Shown piece by piece: positions 1-4,980 of a stretch of 5,605 nt of DNA. Positions within the stretch are counted from its first letter, which is position 1. Every line of letters begins with the position of its first letter. A program made the translations under genes and the position numbers. The stretch is taken from positions 1-5,605 of the forward strand of contig CAJMOL010000123.1 of NCBI GenBank assembly GCA_905215095.1, given 5' to 3'. The notes beneath the pieces are model-generated. The model saw nothing but the letters and a program-made list of their open reading frames with translations. It ran no database searches and was not told the origin of the DNA. The DNA is from an uncultured bacterium. GTDB taxonomy: Bacteria; Actinomycetota; Coriobacteriia; Coriobacteriales; Coriobacteriaceae.

Positions 1-55
1 GAGCACAACCTTGCCAAGGTTGGGGTCGCGGGTTCGAGCCCCGTTGTCCGCTCCA
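1..55 (+). tRNA. tRNA-Gly (anticodon GCC), 5' end cut by window
   Basis: The 3' two-thirds of a glycine tRNA. The window opens inside the D arm (GAGC). The anticodon stem is 6-10 paired with 18-22, around loop TTGCCAA with anticodon GCC at 13-15. The T arm (28-32 with 40-44) carries loop TTCGAGC. The 3' acceptor strand (45-51) is followed by discriminator T52 and an encoded CCA at 53-55. The 5' acceptor strand and most of the D arm lie outside the window. It reads glycine GGC/GGU codons. It sits 3 bases before the next tRNA and is probably cotranscribed with it. Confidence 0.95.
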
Positions 56-58
56 TTT

Positions 59-133
59 GGGCGTTTAGCTCAGGGGGAGAGCGCTTCCCTGACACGGAAG
101 AGGTCAGAAGTTCAAATCTTCTAACGCCCACCA
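59..133 (+). tRNA. tRNA-Val (anticodon GAC)
   Basis: A complete 75-base valine tRNA. The acceptor stem GGGCGTT (59-65) pairs with AACGCCC (123-129). The anticodon stem CTTCC/GGAAG (84-88 with 96-100) encloses loop CTGACAC with anticodon GAC at 91-93. The T-loop is TTCAAAT. Discriminator A130 is followed by an encoded CCA at 131-133. Shortly after its end lie a terminator and then a small tandem repeat, so its 3' end is worth checking as an integration target. Confidence 0.97.
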
Positions 134-141
134 AATGTTCG

Positions 142-178
142 CAGCTCAGAGGCTATGTCCTCTGGGCTGTTTTGTTTT
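142..178 (+). terminator. Rho-independent terminator of the tRNA unit
   Basis: An 11-bp stem (142-152 with 159-169, one G-U pair) with a 6-base loop is followed directly by TTTTGTTTT (170-178). It starts 9 bases after the CCA of tRNA-Val, as expected for the end of a tRNA transcript. Confidence 0.9.
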
Positions 179-201
179 GGTCGCCAAATGGGTCGCCAAA
201 T
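179..201 (+). repeat. Tandem 11-bp direct repeat downstream of the tRNA terminator
   Basis: GGTCGCCAAAT occurs at 179-189 and again at 191-201, a period of 12 bases, and is followed by another TCGCC at 201-205. The reading frame from 178 is open to a TGA at 241-243 and ends in a basic stretch and MKEWF, which could be the degenerate tail of an integrase-type gene. I cannot identify it. The repeat is real; its meaning is a guess. Nothing else is recognisable between here and the next gene, and no promoter is convincing. Confidence 0.6.
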
Positions 202-289
202 CGCCGGCAAAAGGTATCTCAATTCATGAAAGAGTGGTTCTGAGCGTCTGTTTAGCCTTGTCATCTCAATCGAGTGGGGGTTGACCATT

Positions 290-919
290 TTGAACATAAC
301 CGTGCATCTCGTTGACGTTTCAGCGATCGATCCCGGCGAGACCGTTGATATGGCATCAATCGCGGGACGCTATGCCTTACGTGCCTCCAATGGGGATTTC
401 CCAATTGCGTCTCGGAGAGAAGCTGCAGGCGTGGGTCTGCTTCTTCGCAACGCCCTGGGTGTCTTCGACGACACCCAGCTTGCGTGTTCTGCTTTCGGCA
501 AGATCGAGCTTGCGGATGGGGAGGCCCCCTCTATTTCCATTTCACATGGCGGAAGCGTGGCCGTCCTCGCTGTTTCCGATGTTGCTCGGTCGGTCGGAGG
601 ACCTATTGGCGTGGATATCGAGGCGATTGATGAGATTGTCCCCGTTGCGGTTGGGCGTATGGCAAACGACGACGAGCGTGTGTGGATTAACGCTGCCCCC
701 AATTTGCAAGAACGCAATCTTCGCCTGAGTCAGACGTGGACGCGTATCGAGGCCATCCTCAAGGCTGAAGGCGTCGGGTTTTCGATTGACCCTCGCAAAG
801 ATGGCATGCCCGGTGGATGGAATACTTCGTCGGTGACATACGGTCGCTGCGTCATCTCTTGTGCGGCGCGCTCTATGCCTCGTATCGTCCTCAGGGAGCA
901 TACCTTTCGGGTAGCATAG
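290..919 (+). CDS. Sfp-type 4'-phosphopantetheinyl transferase
   Basis: This cytoplasmic enzyme transfers the 4'-phosphopantetheine arm of CoA to the conserved serine of carrier proteins, turning apo- into holo-ACP. The family signatures are all present (209-residue numbering): FGK...LADG.AP at about 69-80, ISHG at 84-87, GVDIE at 107-111 with the metal-binding D109 and E111, and W150-x3-E154-x3-K158 followed by AEGVG. The length is slightly short for Sfp-type enzymes but includes both half-domains. I chose TTG 290 because the G-rich stretch 274-280 then lies 9 bases upstream; TTG 281 in the same frame would leave no spacer. A regulator gene follows after 28 bases, and an operon with its own ACP lies about 1 kb downstream, so that ACP is its likely client (inference). 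A role as the cell's general PPTase cannot be excluded. Its G+C and codon use seem a little less biased than those of the downstream operon. Confidence 0.88.
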   Translation: MNITVHLVDVSAIDPGETVDMASIAGRYALRASNGDFPIASRREAAGVGLLLRNALGVFDDTQLACSAFGKIELADGEAPSISISHGGSVAVLAVSDVARSVGGPIGVDIEAIDEIVPVAVGRMANDDERVWINAAPNLQERNLRLSQTWTRIEAILKAEGVGFSIDPRKDGMPGGWNTSSVTYGRCVISCAARSMPRIVLREHTFRVA

Positions 920-947
920 GAGCCAATCGCTAATAGGGGAGGCCGCT

Positions 948-1558
948 ATGCCGCTGAACGCTCAAAACGATATCGCTTCGAGGATGCCGTCTTTGAACTT
1001 ATGGGGACGACGCCGGTGCAGGCGATCAAGGTGACCGATGTGCTGAGGCTCGCGCACACCTCGAAATCGACGTTTTACCGCTGCTATCGTTCTGTTGACG
1101 ACGTTGTTAAGCGATTTGAGGACGATCTGCTCCACAACATGCAAGAGATTAACAACGTTGCCCTTGAGGCGCGCTTTGGTGACGCTCAGCTCGATCCGAC
1201 GCCGACGATGATTAAGCGTATGGAGATCCTGCAGCGCAATCGTTCGAAGGTGCTCGCGCTCAACAGTGAAAACGGGGACCCCGTGTTCACGCATAAGGCT
1301 ACGGTTTTTATGCATGAGTATTTTCGCGACCGTCTGCGCTCAACGTTTTCTGACGAGACCGATCTTGACCTGTATCTGGCTTTCGCTCTCGCGGGTCACC
1401 ATAACCTTATCCAGTACTGGCTCGAGGTCCGTCCCGATTTGGAGGCGCGCACCGTTGCCGCCGCGCTCAATCGCATGTTCTATGCGCCGTTGTTTGTCGA
1501 CGACGCCTCGCGCCATTGGCACCCACGTATCCCCGATTTTGAAAAGCCGCTCGGGTGA
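948..1558 (+). pseudogene. TetR-family transcriptional regulator, apparently frameshifted near its start
   Basis: A TetR-type repressor: an N-terminal DNA-binding helix-turn-helix and an all-helical ligand-binding C-terminal domain. The long frame contains the signature IKVTDVLRLAHTSKSTFYRCY (about 1024-1086). In that frame there is no ATG, GTG or TTG between the stop at 917-919 and ATG 1001, although family-like sequence (KRYRFEDAVFEL, helix 1) extends upstream from 1001. The obvious start, ATG 948, has a strong AGGGGAGG Shine-Dalgarno (935-942) but lies in another frame and stops at TGA 1032-1034. Adding one A to the run 964-967 joins the two frames into MPLNAQKRYRFEDAVFELM and a typical 203-residue protein. 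So this is a one-base deletion, an assembly or sequencing error, or a slippage-dependent gene. A start at 1001 would lack helix 1 and has no good ribosome binding site. It probably shares a transcript with the PPTase and is the natural candidate regulator of the operon downstream. Confidence 0.7.
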
Positions 1559-1587
1559 ACGGCTGATTTTTAGGGATGAACGGTTGC

Positions 1588-1620
1588 ATAGGTTGCGGAT
1601 TCAGAGTAATCCGGCCCTAT
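1588..1620 (+). other. Imperfect hairpin in the 3' region of the regulator transcript
   Basis: ATAGG (1588-1592) pairs with CCTAT (1616-1620), and CGGATT (1596-1601) with AATCCG (1608-1613), around loop CAGAGT and a small internal loop. No T-run follows, so it is not a terminator by itself. It may stabilise the 3' end of the transcript or be a protein-binding palindrome; I have no evidence to choose. Confidence 0.35.
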
Positions 1621-1664
1621 GAATCGATTTAAGTATGGCCATTTATCTGCTATTTGGAACGCCT

Positions 1665-1707
1665 AGCCCCGATGTGTCCCATATGATGGGACACATCGGG
1701 GCTTTTT
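1665..1707 (+). terminator. Strong rho-independent terminator after the PPTase-regulator unit
   Basis: A perfect 18-bp inverted repeat (1665-1682 with 1686-1703) with a 3-base loop is followed by TTTTT (1703-1707). It begins 106 bases after the regulator stop codon and isolates this unit from the thiolase operon, so the operon must have its own promoter between here and 1900. The opposite strand has no T-run after the stem, so it should act mainly on + strand transcripts. Confidence 0.93.
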
Positions 1708-1721
1708 GTCTCACGCGTTTC

Positions 1722-1739
1722 GTTTAACCCCTCGTAAAC
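1722..1739. promoter_or_regulatory. Possible operator or promoter element: GTTTA-N8-TAAAC
   Basis: A short inverted repeat, GTTTA (1722-1726) and TAAAC (1735-1739), in the A+T-richer part of the gap before the operon. TAAACT (1735-1740) matches a -10 box at 4 of 6 positions, but no good -35 box lies at the right distance. Weak by itself. Confidence 0.25.
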
Positions 1740-1756
1740 TAAAGCTACGTTCAAAA

Positions 1757-1774
1757 GAACCACTGCAGTAGTTC
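1757..1774. promoter_or_regulatory. Candidate operator: 18-bp near-perfect palindrome GAACCACTGCAGTAGTTC
   Basis: The sequence equals its own reverse complement except for one symmetric pair (C1761/A1770). Its size and symmetry suit a TetR-family dimer. It lies between the terminator of the regulator gene and the first gene of the thiolase operon, which is where an operator controlling that operon would be. Outer ACGTT (1747-1751) and AACGT (1775-1779) add further, asymmetric dyad symmetry. That it binds the adjacent regulator is an inference. Confidence 0.45.
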
Positions 1775-1794
1775 AACGTCTGACGGCACAGAAA

Positions 1795-1828
1795 AGCCGC
1801 GAGCGCTCTCTCACCTTCGCTCGCGGCT
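1795..1828 (-). terminator. G+C-rich hairpin; weak terminator if read on the - strand, or leader hairpin of the operon
   Basis: An 11-bp perfect stem (1795-1805 with 1818-1828) with a 12-base loop. On the - strand the stem runs into TTTTC, so it could stop antisense transcription leaving the operon. On the + strand nothing T-rich follows; if the operon promoter is upstream, it is a structured 5' leader element instead. Confidence 0.35.
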
Positions 1829-1854
1829 GGACTGCGCCATCATTCCGTACACCT

Positions 1855-1873
1855 TCACATGATTAGGATGTGA
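1855..1873. promoter_or_regulatory. Inverted repeat TCACAT-N7-ATGTGA just upstream of the thiolase gene
   Basis: Six-base arms (1855-1860 and 1868-1873) flank GATTAGG. As DNA it could be an operator; in RNA the loop and 3' arm would hold AGGA (1865-1868), the only Shine-Dalgarno-like sequence in front of the alternative GTG start at 1880. Short arms, so chance is possible. Confidence 0.3.
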
Positions 1874-1900
1874 TATTCAGTGGTTACGCTCGGAAAGAAC

Positions 1901-3166
1901 ATGCGCAGCGTCTCGATTGTAGGCGTAGGCTGCACCCCGTTCAAGGATTTTGAGGAGCATCCCGAGACCCAGGGTATTGGCGAGGGCGAGGCGTTTGGCT
2001 ATGCGGCTCTCGAGGCAATTGCCGATGCCGGTCTTGAGCCCCGCGATATCGACTTTTTCTATCACGGCAGCGCCAATCCGTATCTCGTTGGCGATTGCAT
2101 TACCCCCAACATGCAGGTTGCCGATTGGTTTGGCGTTCGTGCCAAGGGCTCTGTCCATCATTCCGAGGCTTGCTGCACGGGCTACGTCGCCCTTGAGCAG
2201 GCCGTGATGGCAGTCGCCTCCGGTGCCTACGATGTTGTCCTTACGGGTGCCTGCGATTTGGCTTCGACTCTTCCCGTTGAGCACATGCCCTCCCATATTC
2301 GTCAGGACTTTACGCTCGACGTCATGATCCCCTCGCTCGATAAGATTTATGACCGCGCTTATGGTCGTCCGCTCGACGGCGCCTTTGGCGTGTCGTTCGA
2401 CAACTGGATCAACGAGTATTCGATGCAGTACGACCTTACCGCCGATCAGATCGATGATGCCCTGAACGGCCTTACCAAGAGCCTTCGCCGCGGTGCCGTC
2501 CTGAATCCCCTTGCCTGGTACGAGACCACGGTCGAGGAGGACGCGAAGGCAGCTGGGTTCGATACCGCCGACGAGTATCTCAAGAGCATGTACAACCCGC
2601 GCGTTACGCAGTACCTGCGCGTTACCGGCTTTGAGAAGAAGTGCGACGGCGCCGCCGCTGTTGTCGTAATGCCCACGGAGAAGGCAAAGGCCATGGGCGT
2701 GCCGTATGCGCCTATTGAGGTTCTGGGTACGGGCGCCTCTGCTGTCGAGGCCGGTCTGCTCCACAACGAGCACTGGGCTACCGAGCTTGCCGCCAAGCAG
2801 GTCTATGACCTTACCGGCGTGAGCCCCGATGAGATTGACCTGTTCATGTGCAACGACTTCTTCCTGGCTTCCGAGATCGTCTCGGCCGAGGAGTGCGGCT
2901 ATATTCCGCGCGGCGAGGCCTGGAAGTACGCGATCGATGGTCGCACCGCTTTTGACGGCGATAAGCCCATCAATCCGCACGGTGGCCGTTGCAACTTCGG
3001 TCACGCCCATGGCGCATCCGGCATCGCCGATATCGTCGAGGCCGTTAAGCAGATGCGTGGCGTCGCCGGTGCCACCCAGATGAAGAAGGTTCCCGAAACG
3101 GCTTTCCTGCGCGGTTTTGGCGGTTCTCAGAACGTGCGCTGCCAGATCCTTCGTACCGTCGCCTAA
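1901..3166 (+). CDS. Thiolase-family protein (SCP-x/archaeal type), partner of the DUF35 protein
   Basis: A thiolase-fold enzyme forming or cleaving C-C bonds next to a thioester through a cysteine nucleophile. From ATG 1901 (421 residues) it begins MRSVSIVGVGCTPF, as this family usually does. Landmarks: SEACCTG with the likely nucleophile C91, CDGAAA at 248-253, NDFF at 318-321 in place of NEAF/HDCF, and NPHGG (358-362) followed by GHAHGASG (367-374) with catalytic H368. The C-terminal Cys of biosynthetic thiolases (C-x-G-G) is replaced by Gly405, as in SCP-x-like members that work with a DUF35 subunit. GTG 1880 would add seven residues; I prefer 1901 for the family N-terminus and GGAAAG at 1892-1897. 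Relatives with a DUF35 partner include the archaeal acetoacetyl-CoA thiolase, BbsAB (benzoylsuccinyl-CoA thiolase) and PhlCB (phloroglucinol acetylation). The substrate here is unknown. It is the first gene of the operon. Confidence 0.9.
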   Translation: MRSVSIVGVGCTPFKDFEEHPETQGIGEGEAFGYAALEAIADAGLEPRDIDFFYHGSANPYLVGDCITPNMQVADWFGVRAKGSVHHSEACCTGYVALEQAVMAVASGAYDVVLTGACDLASTLPVEHMPSHIRQDFTLDVMIPSLDKIYDRAYGRPLDGAFGVSFDNWINEYSMQYDLTADQIDDALNGLTKSLRRGAVLNPLAWYETTVEEDAKAAGFDTADEYLKSMYNPRVTQYLRVTGFEKKCDGAAAVVVMPTEKAKAMGVPYAPIEVLGTGASAVEAGLLHNEHWATELAAKQVYDLTGVSPDEIDLFMCNDFFLASEIVSAEECGYIPRGEAWKYAIDGRTAFDGDKPINPHGGRCNFGHAHGASGIADIVEAVKQMRGVAGATQMKKVPETAFLRGFGGSQNVRCQILRTVA

Positions 3167-3204
3167 GCGACCGCGGTTTTCGATTTCCCATAAGGAGTAT
3201 TCTC

Positions 3205-3627
3205 ATGCAACTCAAAGATATGGAGCCCGTGGTCAAGAAGTTCTACACGGGTCTTGAAGAGGGCATCTATTGGGCGCGCCAGTGCCCCGAGTGCGGAGCC
3301 GTCGAGTTTCCGCCCCACCTTGCCTGCAATGCCTGCGGCTATCACAAGACCGATTGGGTCCAGGTTTCCGGTCACGGGCATCTGATCGATTTTACCCTGC
3401 CTGGTCCGCAGAACGACAAGCCCTATCTCAAGGAGTATGGCAAGTACGCCTACGGCGCCGTCGATATCGACGAGGGTTCTCAGTACACCTACGTCATCTA
3501 CGGCATTACCAAGAAGAAGGCCCCCGAGATTCGCGCCAAGCTCATGGCGGGCGAGACCGTTGGCGTCCATGCCAAGGTTATCGACCGTCCAGGCTATAAA
3601 GAGCTTACGTTCGAGCTTGACGATTAG
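3205..3627 (+). CDS. DUF35 protein (rubredoxin-like zinc ribbon plus OB fold), thiolase accessory subunit
   Basis: A 140-residue protein of the DUF35/OB-fold family. The N-terminal zinc ribbon is visible as C27-x2-C30 and C41-x2-C44, with the typical F-P-P between the two pairs. The rest is the OB-fold half (about 52-138), with GHGHLIDFT at its start and GVHAKVIDR late. In known complexes such a subunit sits on a thiolase or condensing enzyme and helps bind the CoA or pantetheine arm; it has no catalytic residues of its own. A good AAGGAG (3192-3197) precedes ATG 3205, 38 bases after the thiolase stop. The adjacent thiolase makes a heteromeric complex very likely. After it the spacing opens to 103 bases with a hairpin, which may set its level relative to the genes below. 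Confidence 0.9.
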   Translation: MQLKDMEPVVKKFYTGLEEGIYWARQCPECGAVEFPPHLACNACGYHKTDWVQVSGHGHLIDFTLPGPQNDKPYLKEYGKYAYGAVDIDEGSQYTYVIYGITKKKAPEIRAKLMAGETVGVHAKVIDRPGYKELTFELDD

Positions 3628-3662
3628 GTTTTCACCCCTGCAACAATTCGATTCCTCTCTTA

Positions 3663-3712
3663 GGCCACGGCGGGACCCATGTCTCCAGCCCGCCGTGGTC
3701 GCCCCTCTTTTT
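3663..3712 (+). terminator. Intra-operon hairpin with T-run: attenuator or partial terminator
   Basis: A 12-bp stem (3663-3674 with 3689-3700; one G-U pair, ten consecutive Watson-Crick pairs) with a 14-base loop, followed after seven bases by TTTTT (3708-3712). It lies between the DUF35 stop and the ACP ribosome binding site. The gap between stem and T-run makes it weaker than a standard terminator. It could lower expression of the three genes below, or be an mRNA processing or stability element that gives ACP a different level from thiolase-DUF35. Confidence 0.6.
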
Positions 3713-3730
3713 CGATTGAAAGGCACCATC

Positions 3731-3964
3731 ATGAACGAAGAACTCACTCAACAGATCTGCGATTTTGCCAAGTCCGCCTACAACTATGACGGCGATGTGA
3801 CCCCCGAGACGACGTTTGAGACCCTGGGCAAGGGCTCGATGAAGATGATCGCTCTGACCTCCATGATCGAGAACGAGCTCGATGCCGAGGTCCCCGTTCG
3901 CGAGGTCATGGTCATGAAGACCATCGGCGAGCTTATCGAGCGCACTGCCGAAGAGATGGAGTAA
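3731..3964 (+). CDS. Small acyl carrier protein with atypical G-S-M attachment motif
   Basis: A 77-residue acidic protein with the size and helix pattern of an ACP. The phosphopantetheine site is LGKGSMKM (32-39) with Ser36 at the start of helix II; the usual motif is D-S-L, so the Asp is Gly and the Leu is Met. The remaining ACP landmarks are TTFETLG before it, IENELDAEVP after it, and a C-terminal helix KTIGELIERTAEE. ATG 3731 has GAAAGG (3718-3723) at good spacing; longer upstream readings in this frame run through the hairpin and are unlikely. The next gene starts five bases after its stop, with that gene's Shine-Dalgarno inside the last codons of this one, so the two are probably translated together. 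It presumably carries the acyl group passed between thiolase and phosphotransacylase after activation by the PPTase at 290-919 (inference). It is unlikely to be the housekeeping fatty-acid ACP, given its motif and setting. Confidence 0.87.
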   Translation: MNEELTQQICDFAKSAYNYDGDVTPETTFETLGKGSMKMIALTSMIENELDAEVPVREVMVMKTIGELIERTAEEME

Positions 3965-3969
3965 CTGCC

Positions 3970-4977
3970 ATGGACCTGATGCAGACCCTGCGCGAGCAGG
4001 CTGCCGCCAAGCCTATGCGCGTTGCTTTTCCCGAGGGCGAAAACGAGACCATGATGCAGGCGGTCGCAAAGATCGCCGCCGAGCATCTTGCCGAATGTGT
4101 GCTGGTCGGCGATGGCGGCAAGCTCAAGGAGCTTGCCGATGAGCGCGGCATCTCCCTTGACGGCATCGAGATTGTCGATGTGACCGACGAGGAGGCGAAC
4201 GCCGCTTGCTGCGAGCGCTACCTTTCTCATCCGGATTGCAAGTTTAAGCCCAAGGGCGCTGCGCGCCGTATGACGCGTCCGCTTGAGCGCGCCCTGATTT
4301 TGCAGGTGCTCGGCGATGTCGACGTTATGTTCGCCGGTATCGATAACGCTACGGGCGATATTATCCTGGCTGGTCAGGCCATCGTCGGCCTTGCCGACGG
4401 GGTGGACACCGTGAGCTCGTGCGGTATCGCCGACATCCCCAACTGGAATGGCGGCGAAGGTGGCCTTTTGGCTTTTGGCGATTCTGCCGTGTGCGTTGAC
4501 CCCACGAGCGAGGAGCTTGCCTCGATCGCGATTTCGTCGAGCGAAACGGTACGCTCGCTGACCGGATGGGATATCCGTTGCGCGCTGCTTTCGCATTCGA
4601 CTGACGGTTCGATGGATAACGAACTCGTCGACAAGGTACGTCGTGCTCGCGAGATTGCCAACGATCGCCGTCCCGACCTTGCCATCGACGGCGAGTTCCA
4701 GTTTGATTCGGCGATTAACCCCAAGGTTGCGGCCAAGAAGGTTCATCGCGAATCCGCTGTTGCAGGGCAGGCCAACGTGGTCATCTGGCCCGATATCAAC
4801 GTGGGCAATATCGGCGTCAAGATCATCCAGAATCTGACCGGCGCCAATGCTTACGGCCCCATGCTTCAGGGCTTCAAGAAGATCGTGTGCGATTGCTCGC
4901 GCTCTGCGCCCGTCGATGAGATCGTCGGCAACGTGGTGATGAGCTGCGTGCGCGCCCAGGCGCTTAAGGAGGCTTAA
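3970..4977 (+). CDS. Phosphate acyltransferase of the phosphotransacetylase/phosphotransbutyrylase family
   Basis: This family converts an acyl thioester plus phosphate into acyl phosphate and free thiol. The 335-residue length is normal. The sequence resembles Pta/EutD more than Ptb: MRVAFPEGEN near the N-terminus (16-25), LLSHSTDGS (206-214), DGEFQFDSA (240-248), PKVAAKK, ANVVIWPD..VGNIG (268-282), GPMLQG (296-301) and D-C-S-R (308-311), which holds the S-R pair of the active site. In phosphotransacetylases an Arg follows T-x-D by three residues; here the segment reads NATGDIILAG, with Leu133 in its place, and the conserved ERRKGK-like region is also altered (around 83-97). The acyl group or carrier may therefore differ from acetyl-CoA. 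GGAG (3958-3961) inside the ACP gene is its ribosome binding site, and the kinase gene follows after three bases. Pairing with a butyrate-type kinase argues for a chain longer than acetyl. The exact substrate is not readable from sequence. Confidence 0.88.
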   Translation: MDLMQTLREQAAAKPMRVAFPEGENETMMQAVAKIAAEHLAECVLVGDGGKLKELADERGISLDGIEIVDVTDEEANAACCERYLSHPDCKFKPKGAARRMTRPLERALILQVLGDVDVMFAGIDNATGDIILAGQAIVGLADGVDTVSSCGIADIPNWNGGEGGLLAFGDSAVCVDPTSEELASIAISSSETVRSLTGWDIRCALLSHSTDGSMDNELVDKVRRAREIANDRRPDLAIDGEFQFDSAINPKVAAKKVHRESAVAGQANVVIWPDINVGNIGVKIIQNLTGANAYGPMLQGFKKIVCDCSRSAPVDEIVGNVVMSCVRAQALKEA

Positions 4978-4980
4978 GGC

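Noticed and set aside
948..1034. A separate 28-codon leader peptide gene starting at ATG 948
   Set aside because: It has a good ribosome binding site, but adding one A to the A-run at 964-967 makes it the exact N-terminus of the TetR protein, a much simpler explanation.
1795..1828. Riboswitch in the operon leader
   Set aside because: Only a simple single hairpin is visible, with no multi-stem architecture or conserved core of a known riboswitch class.
1877..3010. Long open frame of 377 codons on the - strand across the thiolase gene
   Set aside because: Its frame mirrors the G+C-biased codons of the thiolase gene. The + strand reading has a full set of thiolase motifs and the - strand product shows no recognisable family pattern.
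3205..4977. Component C of glycine reductase (GrdC/GrdD) or a fatty acid synthase cluster (fabH/plsX/acpP)
   Set aside because: The condensing enzyme is a thiolase with GHAHG, not a KAS III; the acyltransferase has Pta family motifs rather than PlsX ones; and no other fab or grd genes are seen.
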